From assembly GCA_015680685.1 (NCBI GenBank), contig MNCI01006084.1, positions 1-47,991 of the forward strand: a DNA stretch of 47,991 bases, in the 5' to 3' direction. The translations under genes were made by a program, and so were the position numbers. Below are positions 21,632 to 31,396 of this stretch, piece after piece (position 1 is the first letter of the stretch; each line of letters starts with the position of its first letter). Under the pieces are notes generated by a model. That model was not told where the DNA came from, searched no databases, and saw only the letters and a list, made by a program, of their open reading frames with translations. Source of the DNA: Gnetum montanum (Eukaryota; Streptophyta; Gnetopsida; Gnetales; Gnetaceae).

Positions 21632-22366
21632 TTACTGTTCTGCACCGCTGTCATCACTATCCCTTGGAGTCGTGGGTGCCTCGGATTCGTTATCTCCGTC
21701 GTCGTCATCGGAGGATGGAGCTAACATGACAAGTCCTGGATTATGCCATCTGACACGCCCTATGCCTCCTTCACTGTGGAGTAGACGAAAAGCTGGATCA
21801 TAATTATAGGGCTCTAGAGTAGATGGATAGATATGATTCTCCTGACAGTGCATATTGATTTCGTGAGCTGTTGCAGTCAGGACGTCCTGGTACCAGGCCA
21901 AACGCCACGGGTTCTCCCAATCTGTTCGCCTGCATAAACTTGTCGTAATAAAATATGAAGGATAATAGTCTTGGAAGGCGAAGTGAGCCATAGTCTCGAA
22001 ACTAGTGAAATATTTGAAGTCACCATGTGGTTCGGCTCTCAGACGTCTGATATGGGCAGGATTATAGTTGGTAGGATAATATTTGATGGTATGGCTGTAA
22101 AGTGTCCACCATTCCCAGAATGGATGATCGTCAGGAGGACAATCAAGAGGAAAGGTAAAGTCTATGTGGTAGACATGACAGTCAGAAGGTTTAAACCTTG
22201 GCCAATGGATTATTGAGGGAGAGTCTTCTTCTGGTTCGGTTAGATGCAAACAATCAGTGGTAAGTAAATTAGCATGAATGCTGGTTTTTACATGGATGGG
22301 TGGATAAAGGTCATCAAGAACAGCGTTAGGATGACCAAAATAAGAGTAAGAGACATGAGGACTCAT
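21632..22366 (-). CDS. Pararetroviral ORF3, 244 codons, unknown function
   Basis: This is an uninterrupted frame in the place where caulimovirids carry a last ORF before the promoter. Visible features are WPRFK (55-59), FWEWW (83-87), many Tyr/His/Trp residues, YYPSYF and RRTDWENPW in the middle, and a strongly acidic Ser/Asp/Glu tail from about residue 218 (SSDDDDGDNESE). No transactivator signature was recognised. It is in the same frame as ORF2: the RNase H stop (22,544-22,546), an open stretch of about 57 codons and a TGA (22,370-22,372) separate them. It could therefore be an independent ORF or the C-terminal part of a longer polyprotein. The lack of any stop over 244 codons, when ORF2 has four, suggests either youth or chance. 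The WEWW block resembles the orphan ORF at 1559-1993. Confidence 0.65.
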   Translation of the reverse strand: MSPHVSYSYFGHPNAVLDDLYPPIHVKTSIHANLLTTDCLHLTEPEEDSPSIIHWPRFKPSDCHVYHIDFTFPLDCPPDDHPFWEWWTLYSHTIKYYPTNYNPAHIRRLRAEPHGDFKYFTSFETMAHFAFQDYYPSYFITTSLCRRTDWENPWRLAWYQDVLTATAHEINMHCQENHIYPSTLEPYNYDPAFRLLHSEGGIGRVRWHNPGLVMLAPSSDDDDGDNESEAPTTPRDSDDSGAEQ

Positions 22367-22543
22367 ATCTCAAACATAAGAGTTATAAACATATACAGAC
22401 CAGTCATCAGAAGCATCCATATGCACACCAGTTATTTGGGATTGCGTTAAGTATAGATGATGAAAATTACACGGGAGTACTTTATGGCTTGAACGAAGCT
22501 CCCATCCTTCGTGCAAGTATGTTGCTGCAAAAGAAACACAATA

Positions 22544-23005
22544 TTAGTATTGAAATTCTCTGGTCAGATAATCTGCCAGATTATTTTCCTTACCACTTAA
22601 ATACTGTGTTTTATAAGTAAAATTGGCTAAAAATAAAGACCATCTAATAAGACGAGTATGGGCAACCTTATTTAAATGTTTAGTCTGTAAATATTTATCA
22701 AAATATTTTAAATCTGACCTGATGATAAATTCCTGTTCTTGAAGAAACAGATGGAATTTTTCTATACCTCGGATTATGGCCAGGAGCTCTTTATGTGTGG
22801 AATGATAATTAAGCTCAGCAGGGTTAAATTTACCACTTGCGTACCTGCACACATATGTCATTCCGTGCAATTCTTCCTTGAGGACTGCTCCCCAGAATTC
22901 TTCTGATGCATCAGTTTCCAAAATCAATTTTCCATTTGTGGGTAACCGTAAATATGGCAGCTTTGTACACTGCTCTTTTAAATGTTTTACTGCATCAGTA
23001 TGAGC
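22544..23005 (-). pseudogene. Pararetroviral RNase H domain (end of ORF2)
   Basis: This domain degrades the RNA template during reverse transcription. ETDASEEFWGAVL (first catalytic Asp), HSTHKELLAI (catalytic Glu), IIRSDLKYF (Asp) and KENNLADYLTREF (C-terminal Asp) are all present, so the residues look intact. It continues in the RT frame, but an in-frame TAA at 23,006-23,008 separates it from the RT. It ends at a TAA at 22,544. The 57-codon open stretch after it contains a pyrimidine-rich cttttgcag that would resemble a splice acceptor (AG at about 22,525-22,526). Use of that site is unproven. Confidence 0.88.
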
Positions 23006-24877
23006 TTAACTCCATGGCTGAGGGTTGTTCGTTAGTTGTTGATTTAAAATCTTGCGATCCTTGGCAAGATCCTTGTAAAACCCTGATAAATAATTTAAAC
23101 ACCCGAGGAATCTTTGCAGTTGTGTTTTGTCTGTGATGATATCAGGAAATTTTTTAATATCTGCCAGAATATGTGGTTGCAGACTAATTTGCCCGTTTTT
23201 AATTACTACACCTAAAAAATTCACTTCATCAACGGCAATCTGTATTTTTTTCTCCGAAGGAGAAAGGACTAGACCGTTCTGGTCTATAAGCTCATAAAGC
23301 TTTTCTAAGTGCTGTTGATGTTCTTCAACATTCTTTGACATTACTAAAATATCATCTATATAAACTAATATAAAAGGGTAATTTTTAAAGATCGCGTCCA
23401 TGCAGGATTGGAAGATGGAAGGAGCGGTTTTTATACCAAAGGGTAAAACCATCCACTCGTAAAGACCCTGTGGAATAGTGAAAGCAGTTTTCCAGCGATC
23501 TTCTGGTACTATCTGGATTTGCCAAAATCCACTCTTAAGATCAAACTTTGAATAAATGTGTGTCCCTTGTAAGCGTTGGAACAAATCATCTTTACTAGGG
23601 ATCAGATGTTGAACCGATTTAATGATTGCATTTAGTGGTTTGTAGTTAACCACTAGTCGTTTTTTACCCCTAGTTAATTCAGCACGTTTATTAACATAAA
23701 AAGCAGCACAAGAAAACATGCTAGTGCTGGATTGTATCATTCCTTTTTCTAGCAGTTGTTGGATTTCTTGGGCGCACTCTTCTTTTAATTGTGGGGACAT
23801 TCCTATGTGATGTGCTTTTGCTTCTGGGTGCACACCATCTAATAATTCAATTTTGCACCAATGTTGCTTTTTGTGCCGGAAGGCTGTTGGATCTTCACTC
23901 GCAACAGTAAGTAATTTGGCGCGTAGTTGATCAAAGTTTGTTTTGTGGGATTGGATCTGGTTGACAATCCACTGTGTTTTTGGGATTTTATATTTTGTTT
24001 TAGTAAACCTATTTACTGGAGTAAAAGTCCTAGAAAACTTATACTTACCTAAGTATACATGTCTAGGAGTAATCATATAGGGTTCTAATAAAGCTAAGTT
24101 ATCTACTCCTATAACCATATCATATGAGAGCCAGCTAATTGCATTAATTTGTAAAGGAAAGGTAGAATTATCAGGTAGCAGTATAGGTAAAGAATACTTA
24201 CGATTAACCGTAGTGGCTGCTTTGTTGAAGTTTACGATTAAACGTTCACGGTCTTGCCACAAGTATTTTGGTATAATTGCTTCATTGGCGAGAGTGATTT
24301 CTGCTCCTGAGTCAATTAATGCATCTACAGGATATGGTTTAAAACCTTTTAATTTAATCCAAAATGTGCATAATGGAGTACATACCTTTCTTTCATTTTG
24401 ATTCACTCTGATCATATGGATCTGAGCTATTTCTTGTTCATACTCCACTTGCTGTTCAGCCTCTTCTTCAGCCTGTAATTGTTCTATTTCTTTTTGGGCT
24501 TTTTCGATAAAAGCTCGTAATTTCTTAATCCTAATCTTCCGATTACAGGTCTTTGTTTGAGGTTGTACTTGCTGATGTCTTTGTTCTTCTTCCTGTAGCC
24601 ATTCTTCTAATTCTTCCTTTTGTTCAGTTTCTGATTCTAAAGGTTGGCTATCATACGTTGGATTTACTTCTTTTTCATATTTTTTCAAGGCTTTTATTTC
24701 AGCCTTTTTTTCTCTAACCTGTTTATCTAACTGAATATAAACTGTTAGATCTTCTATAGGTGTATGCTTTAACTTATGTTTTAACCTATCTAGCTTAATC
24801 TTAGCTAATGTTAACTCATCCTGTATCCTTTTTGTTTCTAGTGTAGACGTCTGCTTCAAGGAGGATGCACGGTTCAT
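23006..24877 (-). pseudogene. Pararetroviral aspartic protease and reverse transcriptase (middle of ORF2)
   Basis: This 623-codon open stretch covers polyprotein processing and DNA synthesis functions. Residues 1-160 are a charged, Glu/Lys/Gln-rich segment with coiled-coil character. The retropepsin active site is DSGAE at 189-193. RT motifs follow: SCAAFYVNK, FDLKSGFWQI (445-454), LPFGIKTAPSIFQ, and the catalytic YIDD at 506-509, then FLGVVI and the thumb region FLGCLNYLSGFY. All key catalytic residues are present. The start at 24,877 is only the first ATG after an upstream stop. The same frame is continuous with the zinc knuckle and coat protein. The TAA at 23,006-23,008 is a nonsense break, since RNase H follows in frame. 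Sequence signatures place it in Caulimoviridae, not Ty3/gypsy (no integrase, pararetroviral gene order). Confidence 0.92.
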
Positions 24878-26134
24878 ATTACAGTAATAAACATCACCGT
24901 CAGATGAATCAGAAGGATTATTATCATAATCGGAGGCTAATCCCTTATCGTATTCTTTCCAGTATTCATCTGGACTATCGTCCTGTTCCGAAACAGAGGG
25001 TGATGATTCACATAAATCTTCACGTGGATTGAAATAAATATCTTCCTTTTTAGGATCTGATATCCATTCATAATGTGTTTCTTGAAGATTATGTTTTCTA
25101 ATAAAATGAACCTTCCTTTTGTCCTTATCTTTGTTAGGACAGTCTGGAGCAAGATGTGGTCCTCCACAAATAAAACATTTTACGTTTCTACGTCCTATAG
25201 GTTTTTGACGTCTTCTAAAGAATCCAGGATACTTTTTTACTCTTCTTCATGGTGGAGAAGATTGTTCTTTTCTCCGCCATTGTTTCTTTGGTTTGGATCT
25301 GGATGAAGATCCTCTACGACAGTTGGAGCATTGTCGTTGTGATTTTTCTTTTTGTTTGTTTTTGAATTTTTCTTCAGGACATAATTCTAAACACAAATTT
25401 TTACCTAATCTATTATTTAATTTTTTAACTAATTGTTGTGTTTCCTGTGTGTAACACAACTCTCTATTAGTCTGTTCTAAGAATTGTCTAATCTATCCAA
25501 AACTCATATTCGCTATACAGATATTTTGCTTCTTTAATTCTGCCATATATGTATTGCAGAATGGTTGAGGAAGACACCCAATAAGATGTTCCTTGGCTGC
25601 TACTTCATGTGTGAGTTTACCATAATAATACCAAGATTCCATGGCGTCAAGGAATCCTGATAATTGCTGGATTTTATGTAATCGAGCCTTAAAGAAACGA
25701 TCACGATAAACATCCACTAAATTGGCTTTAAATCCAATAAACTCTTTGATAATAGCATTAAGGAAAATTACTGTTGGTTGGGAAATCAACCGAGTTTTGA
25801 TAGCAGTTGGAATATGACTCCACCATCTTCGCAAGTTTCCTTGGAAGTTATAGGTAGCGTTCATAATCGCTTGCAATGTTGATTTCTTAGCAAAATCTAT
25901 TTGGACAGTTAAATAAGATTGGATGGCATCTAAGACATCCTGTCGTTCTTTCAGGTCCTTGTTATCCATGTTAAACTTTGGTTGGACATCGCCAGCTTTG
26001 CGGGATTGTGTTAACATGGCTTCCGTGGCTTCCTGTACTTGTTCTCCTGTTCGTGCTAAGAGAACAGCTTCCTCGGCCCTGTCATCATCTAATTCTTATT
26101 CCGATCCACTTTGGGAACTATCTCCAGCATTCAT
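24878..26134 (-). pseudogene. Pararetroviral coat protein and CCHC zinc knuckle (start of ORF2)
   Basis: This is the virion coat region, expected to bind the pregenomic RNA. ORF2 begins at an ATG at 26,134-26,132 that overlaps the ORF1 stop as ATGA, a common caulimovirid junction. An acidic, Ser-rich leader precedes the coat core (frame open from 26,017 to 25,496, including WWSHIPTAIKTR and WYYYGKLTHEVAA). Then come a very basic Lys/Arg/Ser stretch and CFICGGPHLAPDC, a CX2CX4HX4C knuckle, at about 25,145-25,185. An acidic Asp/Ser/Glu linker leads into the protease. Three in-frame nonsense codons break it: TAA at 26,096-26,098, TAG at 25,493-25,495 and TGA near 25,244-25,246. The frame itself is preserved throughout. 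The family call rests on domain order and the knuckle, since the coat core is poorly conserved. Confidence 0.82.
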
Positions 26135-27848
26135 ATGGATTTGGGCTTTGCCTTTCCTAGCTCTCTGGAGTCTTTGGTGTTGCTTAAAGGCTTCATATCC
26201 TTATGAGCTAAAGCGGGTGGAGATGTCGGAAAGTAGACTGCAATGTCGGACTCTGTTGAGGATAAAGGAGGAGCCGATAGCTTTGGTGATTTAGGAGATT
26301 GTGGACCTGTGCCAGACATTCTTTCTAATTTTCTATATATCAATCCTGTATTTAAATCTGTATTACTATTTAACTGATACATACGTTCTAATACAGTCAT
26401 TTGCGTTCTATTACTATATGCTAATTCTTGTAAGGCAGTGTTTGTCCAATTAAGAAGGAAAATTGTGTCAGAAGGTTTGTCAGCTGCTTTTGACTTTTTA
26501 GTATGTAGAGTATAGACATATTCTTCCTCAGGTACACCTTCTGGTTTGTTTTGGACAAAATCAAACCCTCTTACTTCTAATGGTGTCAGACGATTTTGAT
26601 GATCTCTAAACGTATCTCTCGATATGTCTGTCCTATTCATTTCTATCCTACAGGTTTTAAGGAGTGCATCACATTCACTACAGTAATATTGATTATCTAT
26701 TTCTGTTAATGTTTTATGACGACACGAGGGATCTCCTGTAGATGGTTGAAACATACAAGAAGATGTTGTTGATTCGGGTAACGATTCTTCGTCTGAGCTC
26801 TCAGGATCTAACTCAATTATCTTGGCCTTAGCTTTAGCCTTTTGTTTTACCCTATCCATTTCTAATTCTAACAATTCTGTCTTTCTTATAGAATGGGAAA
26901 GTTGAAGTTGGAGTTGTTGGATAGTGTCTTGTAGGCTAGCTAGTTGAGATTCCTGATTTGGTCTATGTTCTGTAGGTTCTTGGATTCTTATAGGTTTCTG
27001 AAATAGTTTTGGCTTTGGCTTTTTATGTGCAGCATTCAAAGGATCTATTTCAGAGAATCTAGGCGGCAGAAGATTGACTTTATATCTACATTTTGTATTC
27101 TTGTTCCGGGCTTTCTCTAATTTGAAATAGGATTCTAATGTTTGGGAAAGATCCGGGTACTTGGTATGGACTGGTAGATCTTCTGTATCAATCTCTAGAC
27201 CGTATTCTATGTTTGGTGAACCTACTTGGGTTTTCTGTTCATTAAAGGGGCAGAGAGTCTTAATGGCAGTATGACTAAATATTTTAAACACTAATCTAGT
27301 AGATATTGTAGCATATATAGATTTAGGTAACATATCAACAGGCATATAGATGATAATCATTAAAGATTCAAACAGATGAGGATCATGTAGTGATAGTGTA
27401 AAGTTTGGGATAGTAATGATCACAGCATCTTCGGCTAGGGTTCCTTTAGCCTGTGTAATTAATGCATCTTCAAACGTATTAAACCTACGATCTATAACGA
27501 CAAGCCAGTATGGAGCTTGTAACCTATAGTTAAAGTGCGGATGTAATACTACAGCTAATTCAGCGAGATGTATGTAATGGAATCCTTTTTGGATCCAGAT
27601 TTCAACCTCTGGTCGTGAAAAGAAAGTAACGGCTACTGTCGTAGACCTGTTCCTGAGATTTCGAGGTCACATTCAGACATATACATCTCCTTCCATGACT
27701 CTATGACTTTTAAACAAGATCTATCGTATATTTCAGTACGCTTGGGTACCGGTAATGGACTCGAACCACTTGTAGACGTAGAACAATATTCATGCACCCT
27801 ACGGAAGTAAGGGTTAGAGCTACCTGTCATTTGTGAGGTATCTGCCAT
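26131..27848 (-). pseudogene. Pararetroviral ORF1: movement protein with C-terminal coiled coil and Cys/His cluster
   Basis: Movement proteins of this superfamily enlarge plasmodesmata for cell-to-cell passage. Reading begins at an ATG (27,848) and changes frame near 27,635-27,650, so one indel breaks it. The second frame is open down to 26,131. Movement-protein-like blocks are FFSRPEVEIWIQ, YIHLAELAVVLHP, NYRLQAPYW and GTLAEDAVIITIPNFTLSL, which fit the conserved core of caulimovirid 30K proteins. The long C-terminal part adds a Gln/Leu-rich coiled coil (LQDTIQQLQLQLSHSIRK), a Lys/Ala stretch, an acidic patch (DPESSDEESLPES) and CRH...YYCSEC (C-X-H-X11-C-X2-C), possibly a small metal site. 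The coil may serve the virion-association role that other genera give to a separate small protein, but this is inference. The 3' end overlaps ORF2 by ATGA. Confidence 0.78.
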
Positions 27849-27905
27849 TGCTGATGAGTTGTGTTGCTTGGAATTCTTGAAATCGTGTGTCTTGTCTGCC
27901 TCCCT
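27849..27905 (-). other. Short viral leader piece and right junction of the pararetrovirus
   Basis: About 50 bp precede the ORF1 ATG on the minus strand before gag sequence of element A resumes near ctctcaaaaaggcaacgac. The exact breakpoint is not resolved. No terminal repeat with the left end was seen. Confidence 0.6.
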
Positions 27906-28680
27906 GCGCGGCTTACTCTCAAAAAGGCAACGACAAGATTGCTGTAATAAAAGAAGTTGTGAAAAGTGAATTAGATGATGGTGGTGGATGTGATGTCTAC
28001 TAGTATGTACATCCTAAGGGACGTTGCCCTATAGTGTCACACATACAGGAGTCTGGGGGTGTATGCTTTGAATCCATAACTAACAAAAAGGCAAACATCT
28101 AGAATATTACCTTATCCTCAAGGTAATTTTAGGTAATTTCACCTGCAACAATAATATTATCCCAATGGAACTCCACCACAACCATATGAGGAGTATCAAC
28201 AGTGGTAGTAACCACAATTATGGGCATTGACACCACCAAGGCAGTAATACCCTTATTGACAACCTGATCCATATGGTTACTACATTCAACAACCCTTGTC
28301 TCCACGTGACTCCTCTAGTCATGTCTCTACTTTCCAACCTCACTACCATCCTTCTGATTATTATTGAACTCATTCTCCACATGAAGAAAGGGATGCCACC
28401 TCTTACCCTTATCCTCCTCCTATCCTTGCACATGTTCCTACTTCAACGGCACAGCTACCACATGCTCCACCTATGTAGGGTAAATTACCAACTTAACAGC
28501 AACAACACAATGCTACTAGGACTATTAACTTACAACTAGTTCATCAATTGGATGGGTCGAATACTCAATCAAAGAAAAGACCTTTCTTTCAACCTCATAG
28601 TCCACCTAACCCTCAATTACACCCACAGTTAACAACCCTATCCCTGCATCTTCCTCAATAGCAAACACCTTTGAGTCCTT
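27906..28680 (+). pseudogene. gag: Element A gag, downstream part
   Basis: This is the continuation of gag after the viral insertion. It aligns with the reverse complement of element C at about 46,000-45,400: gtgtatgcnttgaatcca, then ccttatcctcaaggtaatt, then atggaactccacyacaacc and aacctgatccatatgg occur in both. The protein part is Gln/Pro/His/Tyr-rich and carries several stops. Confidence 0.8.
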
Positions 28681-28689
28681 CAAATCAAA

Positions 28690-29160
28690 ATCTACCTAGG
28701 ATCCATACCATCATGCTTACTCATATTGTATTTGATTGGATCTATGCTAGAAACCTTCCCAAGAAATTATCCAATCCTGAAAGTCCTCTGATTTATTTGT
28801 AGATTGCTGGAAATGAACCATGAAAGGCTCTTCTTGATTCAGGTTATGGCATCAATCTAATTTCTCATGAGATGTACATTGCATGGAACTTGCCTCCTCT
28901 CAAGAAGAGCAACATAAGATTAGAACTGGCAAACCAATTCATCACTATTCCATTGGGACTAGTAGAAGACATTGTGACCATTGTTTATGGGTGGTATCAT
29001 CCTAGTGATTTCCTAGTAATCAAAGTGGAGAACGGAAAAGGGGATTTTCCAATCATCATGGGAAGGGCATGGCTAAGCACTGTTGATGCCAAAATGGATA
29101 TCAGAGATCTTTCATTTGGAAATATCCAAAGAAAATATATTTGGAAAGATTGAGAAGAAC
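28690..29160 (+). pseudogene. Element A protease
   Basis: This is a retropepsin-like domain of Athila/Tat-like type. LLDSGYGINLISHEMY carries the intact DSG catalytic triad near 28,838. The clear frame at 28,872-29,153 continues with LPPLKKSNIRLELAN, PLGLVEDIV and FPIIMGRAWLSTVDAKMD, where the hydrophobic-Gly motif near the end (IIMGRAWL) is the family's (I/L)LGRPFL-type block. Stops upstream (for example after IYL and NEP) break it. Element C holds the homologous region at 45,344-44,781. Confidence 0.85.
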
Positions 29161-29741
29161 GAAATTCCATGCATCGCGTATAGCAATACAAGGTGCAATT
29201 GTGTGCAAAAAATTTGGGCCATAAAGCAAGCATCTATCTCTACATGCAAGTAGTGTGCACCATAATAAAAAATTCAAAGGTGTCTATACATAGAAACCAC
29301 AAAATAGGAGGGTACCCAGTGGCTGACTACTGATTTTGAGAGTAGAACACTTTGCATGGAATCAACTGAGAGCCTAACATGCACATATATTATAGGCATG
29401 GACGAACTTGAGCACATTCATCACCAACTCTCTAATGATACAAATGATGATACCTACTAGGGAGAGTTGAAATTTCATAAAAGTTTCAAGCAAGAGCTCC
29501 TTGAACTGAAAACACTACTAACCGAAATGGAATATGTATTTTAAAAAAATGGGAAGCCAGTCATAATTAACACAAATCTTGCTTCAAAGAAAAAAAAATG
29601 ATGCTATTGAATGTAGTTGGAAAATGGTCAGCAGCTTTTACTTGGTCATATCTTGAACTCACATGGATTGATCCTATGATATGCTAGCATCACATCTACA
29701 CTAATTCAACTATGAAGCCAAAAAGATAGCCTTAAAGGTGA
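29161..29741 (+). pseudogene. Element A protease-RT spacer
   Basis: This is a degraded linker. Phrases comparable with element C are seen near 29,500-29,700 (NTNLASKKKMMLLN, MKPKR), which lead into RT. No intact frame remains. Confidence 0.55.
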
Positions 29742-30540
29742 TTGAATCTTAAACTGAATCAAATCATCAAGGAGGAAATCAAACAACTCCTGAAGGCAGG
29801 GTTCATTTATCCCATTGTGGATAGTGAGTGGATTAGTCCATTCATACTTGTAACAAAGAAAGGTGGCAAGTGGCATGTCTGTATCAATTTTCAGCTACTG
29901 AATATGGCAACATTCAAAGATCATTTTCTATTGTCATTTGTTGATCAGGTGCTAAACACGATACTTGGGCATTGCTACTATAGATTCCTAGATGGTTATA
30001 GTGGCTATAACCAAATTCAAATTGCATCAGAGGACCAAGAGAAGACAACATTCATGTATCCTTCAAGGACTTTTGTGTATTGAAAGATGTCATTTGGTCT
30101 ATGCAACACTCTCGCTATAGTCCAATGTCTAATTTTGAGCATTTTTCAACAAAAAATTGGAAGTTGTATGGAACTCTTCATGGATGACTTCTCCACTTAT
30201 GGAGCTACATTTGAGTAAGCCCTAGACCACCTTGAGCAAGTGCTAAAATAATGTGTTAAAACCAACTTGCAACTCAATTGGCAAAAAATTCACTTAATGG
30301 TCCAGGAGGGTATTATATTAGGGCATAGAATATCACAACCAAGAATTGAGGTAGACCCTAAGAAAATAAGGATCATCCAAAGAATATCCCACCAACTAGA
30401 AGCTATCAAAGATGTTTGATCATACATTGAACATATTGGCTACGGCCAATGATTCATAGAAAATTTCTCTAAGATCAAAAAACTATTGGTGGAGCTAACA
30501 AAGAAATATGCTTCCTTTATCTAGACCACAGAATGTGAAA
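29742..30540 (+). pseudogene. Element A reverse transcriptase
   Basis: This is an Athila-type RT. The open frame at 29,742-30,083 holds EEIKQLLKAGFIYPIVDSEWISPF, VTKKGGKWHVCINFQLLN, KDHFLLSFVDQVLN and FLDGYSGYNQIQIA.EDQEKTTF, followed after a stop by MSFGLCNT and ELFMDDFSTYG near 30,170-30,200. The catalytic F-M-D-D is intact, and the FMDDFS.YG form is characteristic of the Athila lineage. EGIILGHRIS and IENFSKIKKLL complete the thumb region. Several stops interrupt it. Confidence 0.9.
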
Positions 30541-31000
30541 AAGCATTCCTATAGCTAAAATAGAAACTTGTAGAAACTTCAATCCTACAAGCACCTGACT
30601 AGTCTAGACCATTTCATATCATGATAGACACATCAAATTATTCCTTGGGAGCTATTCTTACGTAGTTAGATGATAACAAATGTCCATACTACATCCATTG
30701 CACTAGCCAAATCATTATGGGTACACAGCTAAACTACACCACTACATAGAAAGAGTTGATGACAATGGTGTTTACTCTAGAAACATTAGGCATTACATGC
30801 TTGGGTACAAGGTGTTTGTGCACATGGACCATAGTGCCATCTACTTCCCGATGAATAAGCAAATGGTGAGCCCTTGTGTCATATGGCGATTGGTGATCTT
30901 ATAGGAATTCAATCTTACAATGTTAGATTGAAAGGATACTAAGAACGTTGTCATTGATCACTTGTCTCAGTTGCAATGGGACAATAAAGAGGAATAAAAT
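30541..31000 (+). pseudogene. Element A RNase H
   Basis: Blocks of the Ty3/gypsy RNase H are visible: RPFHIMIDTSNYSLGAIL, QLNYTT..KELMTMVFTLE and, further on, the VDHSAIYFP-like stretch near 30,825-30,850. The first catalytic Asp (MID) and the Glu (KEL) remain. In-frame stops are frequent. Confidence 0.82.
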
Positions 31001-31059
31001 CCATTGTCTGATATGTTTCTTGATGAACTCCTCTTTTCTAGGGCTATAACTAAACAATT

Positions 31060-31396
31060 ACCTGATGAACCTAAATGGTATAATAAAATTCTTACCTATC
31101 TTCTCACTCAAGAGATGCCACAAGGGTTGGACCACTAGAAGAAATAGTAAATTTTTCACCACGTAAAACACTTCATGGAGATCAATAGACACCTCTACAA
31201 GGTGTGTACCAATGGCCTAGTTCGTTGGTGTGTTCTTGATGTTGATTAACTACATATTCTCCAAGACACTCATGAAGGTCCTTGTGGAGGAAACTATGTT
31301 GGGATATGCATGATCATTAAAATCCTGATGGCAAGGTTATATTGGCCAACAATCTTCAGGGATGCTAACCATTACATCTACTCTTGTGAACGATGT
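31060..31396 (+). pseudogene. Element A integrase zinc-binding domain, cut by element B
   Basis: The HHCC domain is seen as DTHEGPCGG, ILMARLYWPTIFRDA and YIYSCERC. The frame breaks off exactly at the left LTR of element B (31,397). Beyond the right LTR the bases gatgccaacgag complete CERCQRD, the expected C..CQR end of the domain, if one copy of the target duplication is left out. This confirms that the two sides were once contiguous. Confidence 0.9.

Larger units (their letters stand above)
21132..27900 (-). mobile_element. Endogenous pararetrovirus (Caulimoviridae), about one genome length
   Basis: A block of about 6.8 kb on the minus strand reads leader - ORF1 movement protein - ORF2 coat/zinc knuckle/protease/RT/RNase H - ORF3 - promoter - leader. 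It has no LTRs and no integrase, as expected for plant pararetroviruses, which enter host DNA passively. It splits the gag of element A, whose sequence can be followed on both sides. Junctions are placed by loss of gag homology: left near 21,132-21,150, right near 27,860-27,905. Coding decay is mild compared with the host element, so it is younger than A. Genus is not assigned. Single-frame ORF2 plus a downstream ORF fits several endogenous lineages. Confidence 0.9.

Noticed and set aside
24937-25167. 76-codon minus-strand open frame
   Set aside because: It is a shifted-frame shadow. The viral ORF2 frame is open through the same interval and contains the zinc knuckle.
25923-26294. 123-codon plus-strand open frame
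   Set aside because: It is antisense to the ORF1/ORF2 junction of the pararetrovirus, where motifs and gene order clearly support the minus strand.
21132-27900. Interpretation as a Ty3/gypsy element inserted in element A
   Set aside because: There are no LTRs, no integrase and no target duplication, while a movement-protein-like ORF, ATGA junction, coat with CCHC knuckle and 35S-like promoter are present. This fits Caulimoviridae.
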